The notes under the pieces: generated by a model
Databases searched by the model: none
Seen by the model: only the letters and a program-made list of their open reading frames with translations
What the model was told of the DNA's origin: nothing
Origin: Prevotella sp. CAG:891
GTDB lineage: Bacteria > Bacteroidota > Bacteroidia > Bacteroidales > Bacteroidaceae
NCBI GenBank assembly: GCA_000437675.1
Contig: FR901707.1
Span: 9,948 to 23,939 of the forward strand
Direction of reading: 5' to 3'
DNA length: 13,992 bases
Position numbers and translations under genes: made by a program
In this document: piece after piece, positions 1 through 6,183 of the stretch
Layout: every line of letters begins with the position of its first letter
Position numbering within the stretch: the first letter of the stretch is position 1

Positions 1-466
1 TGACACGGGCTTCGGGCACAAGTTCGTCAACCACGCCCGGATCGGCAATGTAAGCCTGGCAGCCATTGGTTTGCATATTGGCCAGTTCGTAGGCAATGAT
101 GCAGCCCAGGTTGCAGGCGTGCTTACGCATGGCATTGTGCGTGTCGTAACACATTTTGCGGTTCACGCGATACACACCGCCGGGAATAGGTTTCGACAGT
201 CCGCCACGGCCGATAACGGCATCGAACACAAAGGGAATGTCGTTATCCTTGAGCCAGTCGATAACCAGCTGTTTGCGAAAGTGCTGTTGGTCGGCAATGG
301 TTTCGAAGGCCTTGAGTTCTTCGGGCGTATGTCGGATGTTGCTCACTTTGAGCGGTTGGTCGTCAATGTAGACAGCCACCTTTGTCGAAGTGGAGCCAGG
401 GTTAATTACGAGTATGCGAAAGCCCGTTTGTTGCGTTTCGGGCGCGATGTCTGCTGTAGGATTCAT
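1..466 (-). CDS. buk: Butyrate kinase, N-terminal part (runs off left edge)
   Basis: Cytoplasmic acetokinase-family enzyme that transfers phosphate from butyryl-phosphate to ADP, giving butyrate and ATP; branched-chain substrates are also possible. Only the first 155 codons are in the window; the family is usually about 350 residues. Seen in the translation: the phosphate-binding motif NPGSTSTK near residues 23-30, GRGGLSKPIPGGVY near residues 85-98, and HACNLGCIIAYELA followed by a conserved DPGVVDEL segment. The ATG at 466-464 gives the expected short N-terminus before the first strand. It lies 126 bases downstream of ptb on the same strand with no terminator visible between them, so the two are probably one operon. 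Family assignment is firm; butyrate versus isobutyrate or other acyl preference cannot be read from the sequence. Confidence 0.93.
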   Translation of the reverse strand, partial: MNPTADIAPETQQTGFRILVINPGSTSTKVAVYIDDQPLKVSNIRHTPEELKAFETIADQQHFRKQLVIDWLKDNDIPFVFDAVIGRGGLSKPIPGGVYRVNRKMCYDTHNAMRKHACNLGCIIAYELANMQTNGCQAYIADPGVVDELVPEARV

Positions 467-592
467 CGTAGAAAGGTAAAGGGGAAGGGGTGAATTTTTT
501 AGGAGAAAAGGCGTTGTGCGCGAGGGCGAGTCAGAGATTGTAGGGTCTGAATCAACACTCCTCGCACTCGTTCGATGGTCCTTTGGGTCGGG

Positions 593-1501
593 TTAGCAAC
601 CCATGGTAGCCAATGCCAGCGAATGGAATTTAGCTTCGAGGTCGTCGCCACGCGAAGGCAGCACCACCGGAGCCAGTGTACCCTGCAGCGTACCTGCCAT
701 TTGCGCACCGGCAAAGAGCGGCAGCGACTTGTAAAGCACATTGCCCACTTCGATGTCGGGCACCACCACAGCATCGGCATCGCCTTCGAGCGGCGACTGA
801 ATGCCCTTGAGCTGAAGGCCTACGGGGTCGCACGAGGTGCGGAGGTCGAGCGGACCATCTACCACGAGTTCGCCCCATTCGCCCTTAGCCGCACGTTCGC
901 AAATTTCGCCGTAGCCCAGCGTGTGCGGAAACTTGTCGTTGACCGTTTCGGCGCAGTGGATGAGCGAAATGCGCGGACGCTGAATACCGAAGGCGTGGAG
1001 CATATCGGCCAGGTAGGCCACCTGAGCCACGCGCTGTTCGTGGGTGGGGTAGGGAATCACGGCTGCGTCGGTAAAGAAGAGCAGTTTATGGTAAGCCGGA
1101 ATTTGTGCCACGGCAATGTGCGTCAGCACCCGGCCTTTCGGCAGAATGCCCCATTCCTTGTTGAGCACGGCGCGCAGCAGGGTTTCGGTGTGCAGCAAAC
1201 CCTTCATGAGCACGTCGGCCTTGCCTTCGCGCACCAGCATAACCGCCTGTTGGGCAGCACTCTCGTGGGTGTCGGCTTCGACAAACGATACATGGTTGCC
1301 CTGATATTCAGCCACACAGGGCTGACGGCGCACAGCATCGCAATCGCCAACGAAAATGGCTTCGGCAAAGCCCATATTGACTGCACGCATGGCTGCTCCG
1401 GCCGTACTGTCGTCGGAACCGCAAACAATAGAAAGACGGAAACGGCGGCCTAACTGTTGCAGATGGGCAGTGAGGTCGGTGAAATTAAGAATGGGGTGCA
1501 T
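593..1501 (-). CDS. ptb: Phosphate butyryltransferase
   Basis: Cytoplasmic enzyme of the phosphate acetyl/butyryl transferase family. It exchanges the CoA of butyryl-CoA for phosphate, supplying butyryl-phosphate to butyrate kinase encoded directly downstream. The protein is 302 residues, normal for Ptb. Visible signatures are the Rossmann-like start (CGSDDSTAGAA, residues 27-37), VGDCDAV (51-57), DVLMKGLLHTETLLRAVLNKE (96-116) and the C-terminal DIEVGNVLYKSLPLFAGAQ (249-267) with VVLPSRGD (279-286). The open frame extends upstream to 1663, but the extra 54 residues are low-complexity and do not look like family sequence, so I chose the ATG at 1501-1499. No Shine-Dalgarno sequence is evident, as is usual in Bacteroidetes. 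Whether the pathway serves butyrate production or branched-chain fatty acid formation cannot be decided here. Confidence 0.93.
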   Translation of the reverse strand: MHPILNFTDLTAHLQQLGRRFRLSIVCGSDDSTAGAAMRAVNMGFAEAIFVGDCDAVRRQPCVAEYQGNHVSFVEADTHESAAQQAVMLVREGKADVLMKGLLHTETLLRAVLNKEWGILPKGRVLTHIAVAQIPAYHKLLFFTDAAVIPYPTHEQRVAQVAYLADMLHAFGIQRPRISLIHCAETVNDKFPHTLGYGEICERAAKGEWGELVVDGPLDLRTSCDPVGLQLKGIQSPLEGDADAVVVPDIEVGNVLYKSLPLFAGAQMAGTLQGTLAPVVLPSRGDDLEAKFHSLALATMGC

Positions 1502-2093
1502 AGTAAAAAAGGGGGTTGAAAGGTTAATTGGGCAGACTGCTTTTTTTGATTCAGGCGGCAGATTGTTTTTTCGGTGTTTCATGCAGTGATGCGCAGCAGT
1601 TTGTTGTGCGCACAGGGTCTGTCGGCTGAAAGTATATAGCTTCGTCACAGCAGGGTGAGCCACTTACGAAACCATTCACTCGAAAACAAGGCAAGCGGGA
1701 TTCGGCCCAAATGTATTTTTTATTGCAATAGCCCGGCATTCAGCTGGCACAATCGGGAGCGACTGCACCCTTGCTTGAAAGCCGCTGAACGCACATGGCT
1801 TTTATATAGGCACAAAAATACAAAGTCTTACGCAATATTTGCACATTTCAAACTGATTTATGCAATTTTACCCCCCTTTTTCATCGTTTTTCTCCACTTT
1901 TGGGGTAAAAGTAGCAAATGGTATTAACAAAATGTTTAAATTTTCGCCGCATAAAGTCAGTTTCCTGAAACCTCGGGAGTTGGAGTGTGTCATTTTTTTT
2001 CGAAAATAATGAACCTTTTACGCAGTTGCGGTTATGCTGTCATAGAAACCGGTTTTGTTGCACAGTATGTAAAACAACTTAAATGATTGATTC
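1502..2093. other. Gene-free divergent intergenic region
   Basis: About 590 bases separate the divergent ptb and sigma-factor units. I see no convincing gene; the short open frames crossing it have no recognisable protein features. Two perfect matches to the Bacteroidetes -7 box TAnnTTTG read toward ptb: TACATTTG at 1715-1708 and TATTTTTG at 1820-1813. Neither has a well-spaced TTTG -33 box, so both are weak candidates. A 9-bp inverted repeat TTTTACCCC / GGGGTAAAA lies at 1866-1874 and 1902-1910. Toward 2094 the DNA is AT-rich, but I could not pick out a standard promoter. Confidence 0.6.
1866..1910. repeat. 9-bp inverted repeat, possible operator
   Basis: TTTTACCCC at 1866-1874 is repeated exactly in inverted form as GGGGTAAAA at 1902-1910, with 27 bases between. 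It lies in the region that must hold control sequences for both divergent units. A regulator-binding site is an inference from position; the arms are short enough that chance cannot be excluded. Confidence 0.35.
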
Positions 2094-3272
2094 ATGAAAC
2101 GATTGATAGTATGGGCATTGTCGCTCGTTGCGCTCGGCATGAATGCGCAGGAGGTGAAGCCCGAAAGAATACCCTGGATAGTGGAACGCGCTGAGTCGTC
2201 CGAATGGTACGAAAATCAGATTAAAGCCTGGGAAAAGGTGGTGGCCAACGAACCGGCGAACGAAAATGCGTGGTATAACCTGAGCAGAGCCACTCGCTAT
2301 GCCACAATGGATACGCCTGAAGGCTACGAAAAGCGAAAACTGCTTAACGAACGAATGCGCAAAGCCATTCCGAATACTTACACCTACCATTTTTGTGCCT
2401 ACGATACGATGAACGATTCCGTTTCGCAGGCCCACATTGAACGAGCTTATCAGTTGATGCCCGCAAATCGCACGTTCGGCGAGGAATACGGCACTTTCAT
2501 TGCCTATTTTTGGCAAAAAGGCCGGGACAAGGAACTGAAGGAAATGGGCAGAAAGTACTACGAGGAGCAGCAAATTCCCACCGCATTGCTGCGCTACAAT
2601 TACAACGAACTGCAATGCTTGCCCCCCAACGCCCTGTATATAGGATTGGGCGATGCCATTTTGCTGCCCAAAATTGCTTTACAGCAAGGCTTGGGCGTAC
2701 ATCAGGACAAAGTGGTGATTTGTGCCTCGTTCCTTTACTTGCCTGAGTACTATCAGTACGTTTGCCGCGAGTTAGGCATTGAGCCCGAAACCTTCAGTAT
2801 GGCCGACTATCAAACGGCCGACACCTGGGAGAACTACCTGCCCGACCGCATTGAGTATATCATGAAAAAGAGTGGACGGCCTACCTACTTCAGTCCGTCG
2901 TCGCTTTCAGAGGACAGTGGGTTGAGTAGACTGAAAAAAAAACTGTACAACGAAGGCTTGGTGCTGCGCTACAGCGACATACCCTACGATAATTATGTAC
3001 GGGTGCGCGAAAACGTGGAGCGCAACATTCGGTTGGACTATCTGATAGAACCTCAATTCGTGGCTGAAAAAGAATGGCAAAGTGCCAATGCCTTGACTTA
3101 TAATTACTTTGTGCTGTTGGCACCACTTATTGGCAAATACCGCGAATGGCACGATGTGGAGCGTTCGGAATGGCTGGCCAACTTGCTGACCAAAGCTCTG
3201 GAACAGGCTAAAATGAGCGATGCCATGAAAAATAATTGTCAAAAATATTTGAACATAAACATTGGGGAATGA
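2094..3272 (+). CDS. Secreted TPR-like protein, first gene of a sigma-factor unit
   Basis: I do not recognise a named family. The 392-residue product starts with a clear Sec signal peptide (MKRL, hydrophobic residues 4-15, likely cleavage after NA or NAQ at 17-19) and has no lipobox cysteine, so it should be soluble in the periplasm or exported. Residues about 30-145 are helical and TPR-like, for example NENAWYNLSRATRYA around residues 57-71 and ERAYQLMPANRTFGEEYGTF at about 117-136. The second half (LPPNALYIGLGDAILLPKIALQ, then DKVVICASFLYL) faintly recalls the soluble C-terminal domain that follows the membrane part of DUF2723-type proteins; this is a weak impression. Its stop codon overlaps the start of the sigma-factor gene by 4 bases (ATGA), so translation is probably coupled. 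The context suggests a sensory or effector role in that sigma pathway. Confidence 0.8.
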   Translation: MKRLIVWALSLVALGMNAQEVKPERIPWIVERAESSEWYENQIKAWEKVVANEPANENAWYNLSRATRYATMDTPEGYEKRKLLNERMRKAIPNTYTYHFCAYDTMNDSVSQAHIERAYQLMPANRTFGEEYGTFIAYFWQKGRDKELKEMGRKYYEEQQIPTALLRYNYNELQCLPPNALYIGLGDAILLPKIALQQGLGVHQDKVVICASFLYLPEYYQYVCRELGIEPETFSMADYQTADTWENYLPDRIEYIMKKSGRPTYFSPSSLSEDSGLSRLKKKLYNEGLVLRYSDIPYDNYVRVRENVERNIRLDYLIEPQFVAEKEWQSANALTYNYFVLLAPLIGKYREWHDVERSEWLANLLTKALEQAKMSDAMKNNCQKYLNINIGE

Positions 3273-3850
3273 ATTTTAAACTGATACCCCCCGTAAAAAA
3301 ACTGACAGACGGCGAACTGATGCTGAAAATTCGGAAAGGGCAGGAAAAGGCTTTTGAAGAATTGTATCGCAGATATGCTCGCCGTCTGCAAGGTTTTTTT
3401 TATCGAATGCTTGGAGGCGATAAAGAACTGGCGGCCGATTTTACCCAGGAAATATTTGAACGAATCTGGAAATTTCGTGATAAATACACCGTTGGTGAGC
3501 AAGTAAGTGCCTGGATTTTTACGATGGCTTACAACGTTTGCCGCAATGAGTACCGACACCGCGAAGTGGCAGACAATTATTTGTGGCAAATGGCCGATGA
3601 GGAAGAAGCCGGAGACAGCAACATTGAAGTACACCTTGATGAACAAGCTTTCGATTGCGCGCTGGCAAAGGTGCTTGAAAACTTGCCCCCGGAACCCCGT
3701 ATGCTTTTTGCCCTGCGCTACGAAGAGGAACTGACGCTGACTGAAATTGCTGAAATCATGCACTTGCCTGTCGGAACCGTCAAGTCGCGAAACCATTACC
3801 TAATAGCACTCATCAAACAAAAATTGCATCAATATGAAACAAATAGATAA
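3269..3850 (+). CDS. ECF-type RNA polymerase sigma factor
   Basis: A 193-residue sigma-70 family protein of the extracytoplasmic-function class, which directs RNA polymerase to a small target regulon. Region 2 spans about residues 28-97, including the core-binding DFTQEIFERIWKFRDKY and the -10-binding AWIFTMAYNVCRNEYRHR. A 40-residue acidic linker (DEEEAGDSNIEVHLDE) follows. Region 4 spans about 138-187, with the helix-turn-helix LTLTEIAEIMHLPVGTVKSR. An upstream in-frame ATG at 3236 exists, but the start at 3269 gives the classic ATGA overlap with the preceding stop and the normal ECF N-terminus. Its last 17 bases overlap the following membrane-protein gene. The exact ECF subgroup and target promoters cannot be told from sequence alone. 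Confidence 0.93.
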   Translation: MNFKLIPPVKKLTDGELMLKIRKGQEKAFEELYRRYARRLQGFFYRMLGGDKELAADFTQEIFERIWKFRDKYTVGEQVSAWIFTMAYNVCRNEYRHREVADNYLWQMADEEEAGDSNIEVHLDEQAFDCALAKVLENLPPEPRMLFALRYEEELTLTEIAEIMHLPVGTVKSRNHYLIALIKQKLHQYETNR

Positions 3851-4280
3851 GTCGGACGCACGGTTCGAACAGCAGCTTAGACAATCGGCACGCCGCCTGC
3901 GCGACCAACAAAATTACGCATTGCCTGTGCGCAAATTGCCTTACCGGCCCACTCGCATCACCTGGGTGGCATCGGCAGCAGCTGCCGCCATAGGCTGGGT
4001 CGTGGGGGTTTCCTTTCCCATCGCCTGGTTCGTGGGTATTGCCTTTCCCATCGATGGCCAACAGCAACCCAAAGAACTGACAGCCTGTGCTGTGCCCGAT
4101 ACCGTGGTGACCGTTCGCGACCGAATAGTGCGCGATACCATCGTACAGCAAGTGAAAATTCCGGTTCGGGTAAGCACGGAAAAAGTAGTTGTAAAAAAAG
4201 AAAATGAAGCAAAAGTCGTACTTGCAGGCTGCAATATGGAGTGCGACGGCATTGATTACAGCCAACTGGTAGGTATGTAA
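3834..4280 (+). CDS. Small one-pass membrane protein, putative anti-sigma factor
   Basis: A 148-residue protein of no family I recognise. About 41 basic, polar N-terminal residues (probably cytoplasmic) precede a hydrophobic stretch at residues 42-73. A tail of about 75 residues, probably periplasmic, holds a valine-rich segment (DTVVTVRDRIVRDTIVQQV) and a cysteine pair (GCNMEC) near the C-terminus. The gene starts 17 bases inside the end of the sigma-factor gene, so the two are translated together; with one membrane span and a cytoplasmic N-terminus, this fits an anti-sigma factor that holds the sigma factor at the membrane. That role is inferred from context and topology, as no zinc-binding ASD or FecR-type domain is visible. 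Oddly, residues 55-64 and 65-74 are a tandem duplication (WVVGVSFPIA / WFVGIAFPID) that lengthens the membrane segment from about 22 to 32 residues. Confidence 0.78.
   Translation: MKQIDKSDARFEQQLRQSARRLRDQQNYALPVRKLPYRPTRITWVASAAAAAIGWVVGVSFPIAWFVGIAFPIDGQQQPKELTACAVPDTVVTVRDRIVRDTIVQQVKIPVRVSTEKVVVKKENEAKVVLAGCNMECDGIDYSQLVGM
3996..4055 (+). repeat. Two 30-bp tandem copies inside the membrane segment
   Basis: Positions 3996-4025 and 4026-4055 align without gaps with 24 of 30 bases identical, encoding WVVGVSFPIA and WFVGIAFPID. The duplication is in frame and sits entirely in the hydrophobic span of the putative anti-sigma factor. Confidence 0.85.
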
Positions 4281-4399
4281 CGGCTTACCTGAAGTGAAAA
4301 AAATATTAAACGGCAAACGCTCGTACCTCATCTGCAGATGGTGGGTTGCGGCATAGAAAAGCACCTTTTCATCATCTCTTCTGCATATCTTCCGCGTTT

Positions 4400-4496
4400 G
4401 CTGAAATTAGTTCCGTGCTTGTTGAAATTAGTTCCGAGCTTGTGCAAATTAGTTCCGAGCTTGTTTCAACAAGCACGGAACCGCTGATAATCAGCG
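4400..4496. repeat. 21-bp tandem repeats inside an 18-bp inverted repeat
   Basis: Three 21-bp copies follow each other at 4400-4420, 4421-4441 and 4442-4462, with the shared core AAATTAGTTCCG-GCTT and only a few differences between copies. They are followed by an inverted copy: GTTCCGTGCTTGTTGAAA at 4410-4427 is exactly complementary to 4464-4481, 18 of 18 bases, with a 36-base loop. Directly after it a second small hairpin, CGCTGA-TAA-TCAGCG at 4482-4496, is followed by TTTT. The element could terminate the sigma-factor transcript or be a dispersed palindromic repeat; it has no spacers and is not a CRISPR array. Confidence 0.85.
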
Positions 4497-4836
4497 TTTT
4501 CAAAAAATCCACCACATTGGTTTACAGCCTACCGGTTTCGCCCTTAAAGTCAGCAAAGACACCTTTGTTCTTTTTTTTGCTCACTTAGGAAATTTGTTAG
4601 AACCGCTCCGAACCCGACACAAGCGTCAATAGCCTTTTTCCCCTCCTGTTTGTTGCGCCACAAACAGCAAGCCACTGTCTGGTCCGGTTCAAGTGTGATG
4701 GCAGAACAGGCATTGTCTGCTTTTCACAGGCGCATTTCTACTGAAGTTGCCTAATTCAAGGTCAAGAACTATGTTTTTTAGCAGTTTTCAAAATAGTTTC
4801 AGAAAAAGAAATCAAGCACATACCGCGAAAAAATAG

Positions 4837-4844
4837 TATTTTTG
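4837..4844 (+). promoter_or_regulatory. Candidate floA promoter -7 box
   Basis: TATTTTTG matches the Bacteroidetes -7 consensus TAnnTTTG exactly. It lies about 140 bases before the floA start codon, implying a long 5' leader. No good TTTG -33 box is seen at the usual 19-21 base spacing, so support is partial. Confidence 0.4.
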
Positions 4845-4883
4845 CAAAAACTTTGTGGCAAATGAGCCATATCTAAGGAGTCA

Positions 4884-4943
4884 GCAGAGAAATTTGCCCC
4901 GCCATTCCGGCGGTAAGCCCCGAATGGGCAGACGCAGCTCTGC
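4884..4943 (+). promoter_or_regulatory. Foldable 5' leader of floA
   Basis: Three nested complementary pairs can be drawn: GCAGAG (4884-4889) with CTCTGC (4938-4943), TGCC (4895-4898) with GGCA (4927-4930), and CCGCC (4899-4903) with GGCGG (4909-4913). Together they would form one branched or elongated stem about 40 bases upstream of the floA start. No known riboswitch consensus was recognised, and the fold is an inference from pairing only. Confidence 0.35.
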
Positions 4944-4984
4944 TTTCAGGAAGTAAAATTACTAACCTCAAATCGTAAGCCGTT

Positions 4985-5983
4985 ATGATCAACGCTCCTC
5001 TTACATTGGTAGTACTTGTGGTAGGTGCCGTAGTACTATTGTCCGTGTTCTTTCATTTTGTACCGTTCTTTCTTTGGCTCTCGGCCAAGGTGTCGGGTGT
5101 ACAGATTTCGCTGATGCAGCTGTTTCTGATGCGCATTCGTAATGTGCCGCCCGGAGTCATTGTGCCCTGCCTGATTGAGGCACACAAGGCCGGACTGCAA
5201 AATATTACGCGCGACAACCTCGAAGCTCACTATATGACCGGCGGACACGTGCAACGCGTGGTGCATGCGCTGGTGTCGGCTTCGAAAGCCAACATCGACC
5301 TTTCCTTTGAAAAGGCTACGGCTATCGACCTTGCCGGACGCGATGTGTTCGAAGCTGTACAGACGAGTGTCAACCCGAAGGTTATCGACACGCCTCCTGT
5401 GGCTGCCGTGGCTAAAAACGGTATTCAGCTCATTGCCAAGGCCCGTGTGACGGTGCGCGCCAACATTCACCAACTGGTGGGTGGTGCCGGCGAAGATACC
5501 ATCCTGGCCCGCGTGGGCGAGGGCATCGTGTCGAGCATCGGTTCGGCCGAAACGCACGAACAGGTGCTTGAAAATCCCGATTCTATCTCGAAACTCGTGC
5601 TTTCAAAGGGATTGGACGCAGGTACGGCTTACGAAATTCTGTCAATCGACATTGCCGACATCGACGTGGGCAAGAACATCGGTGCTACGTTGCAAATGGA
5701 TCAGGCCAATGCCGACAAGAACATTGCACAGGCCAAGGCCGAGGAACGCCGCGCTATGGCGGTGGCTACCGAACAGGAAATGAAGGCCAAGGCGCAGCAG
5801 GCACGCGCCGAAGTGATTCAGGCCGAGGCCGAAGTGCCCAAGGCTTTGGCACAGGCGCTGCGCGAAGGAAACATGGGCTTCATGGATTACTACAAGCTCG
5901 AAAACCTGAAGGGCGATACGGCTATGCGTGATACCATTGCCAAAATCAACCCCAACGATGTGCTGAACGGGCTGAAAGGCTGA
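4985..5983 (+). CDS. floA: Flotillin-like membrane scaffold protein FloA
   Basis: A 332-residue protein of the YqfA/FloA (SPFH, flotillin-like) family, which organises functional membrane microdomains and affects envelope processes. The length matches the family. An N-terminal hydrophobic hairpin or anchor covers residues about 4-33 and is followed by the conserved [18 protein letters not shown]. The SPFH domain covers about residues 45-230 ([20 protein letters not shown], then [20 protein letters not shown] and [14 protein letters not shown]). An alanine/glutamate-rich coiled coil follows at about 235-295 ([20 protein letters not shown]), then a conserved [16 protein letters not shown] tail. 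In other bacteria the gene often sits next to an nfeD-type gene; here nothing of that kind flanks it, so it seems to be transcribed alone from the 4837 promoter region. The identification is very secure. Confidence 0.97.
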   Translation: MINAPLTLVVLVVGAVVLLSVFFHFVPFFLWLSAKVSGVQISLMQLFLMRIRNVPPGVIVPCLIEAHKAGLQNITRDNLEAHYMTGGHVQRVVHALVSASKANIDLSFEKATAIDLAGRDVFEAVQTSVNPKVIDTPPVAAVAKNGIQLIAKARVTVRANIHQLVGGAGEDTILARVGEGIVSSIGSAETHEQVLENPDSISKLVLSKGLDAGTAYEILSIDIADIDVGKNIGATLQMDQANADKNIAQAKAEERRAMAVATEQEMKAKAQQARAEVIQAEAEVPKALAQALREGNMGFMDYYKLENLKGDTAMRDTIAKINPNDVLNGLKG

Positions 5984-6085
5984 ACGGGCTATCGCGGCAA
6001 GTCGCCGACTTGCTGACCAATAAATGAGAAACTGCTTAAATTTCGAAATGCTGATGGGTGCATTTCAGCGGAAACCGAAATTTAA

Positions 6086-6128
6086 AGGGTGGTTCTAAAT
6101 CATATTCTGATTGTTTTAGAACCACCCT
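6086..6128. terminator. 14-bp perfect inverted repeat after floA
   Basis: AGGGTGGTTCTAAA at 6086-6099 pairs exactly with TTTAGAACCACCCT at 6115-6128 around a 15-base loop. It lies 100 bases after the floA stop and 55 bases before the sialidase start. The following sequence (AAAATTGTTTC) is only mildly T-rich, so it is either the floA terminator or a control structure in front of the sialidase gene. Confidence 0.6.
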
Positions 6129-6183
6129 AAAATTGTTTCTTCATTTAGAATGTGATACTTCTAAAAATCTATACAACTCACAA

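Larger units (their letters stand above)
4281..4984. other. Gene-free region between the sigma unit and floA
   Basis: About 700 bases without a credible gene. It contains, in order: a 12-bp perfect palindrome CATCTGCAGATG at 4329-4340; the tandem/inverted repeat element at 4400-4496; an 8-bp-stem hairpin CTGTTTGT / ACAAACAG at 4646-4653 and 4660-4667 with no T-tract; a Bacteroidetes -7 box at 4837-4844; and a foldable leader just before floA. The open frame at 4346-4588 only reads through the repeats (giving ISSELV-like repeats) and I do not accept it as a gene. Confidence 0.65.

Noticed and set aside
575..1453. 292-residue open frame on the plus strand
   Set aside because: It is antisense to ptb, whose family motifs are unmistakable. 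Its translation is rich in His, Arg and Val with no domain pattern, as expected for a shadow frame.
1502..1663. Upstream-extended start for ptb
   Set aside because: The 54 extra residues do not resemble the family, and the start at 1501 gives a normal Ptb N-terminus.
1655..1927. 90-residue plus-strand open frame in the divergent region
   Set aside because: Composition follows the AT-rich DNA, there is no start context or recognisable feature, and it ends in promoter-like sequence.
2010..2043. ECF-type autoregulatory promoter (GAACCTT ... GTCAT) before the sigma unit
   Set aside because: The gap between the -35-like and -10-like elements is about 21 bases, longer than the usual 15-17, and the match is partial.
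4400..4482. CRISPR array
   Set aside because: The repeats are directly adjacent with no spacers, one copy is inverted, and no cas genes are present.
4346..4588. 80-residue open frame with ISSELV repeats
   Set aside because: The apparent protein repeat is just the translated 21-bp DNA repeat; the flanking parts have no features, and the inverted copy shows that the DNA, not the protein, is the repeated unit.
6132..6163. Sialidase promoter (TTG at 6133-6135, TACTTCTA at 6156-6163)
   Set aside because: Spacing is right, but the -7 box fits TAnnTTTG poorly, so I do not list it as a feature.
6058..6183. Upstream-extended start for the sialidase
   Set aside because: It would translate the inverted repeat and bury the clear signal peptide 42 residues inside the protein.
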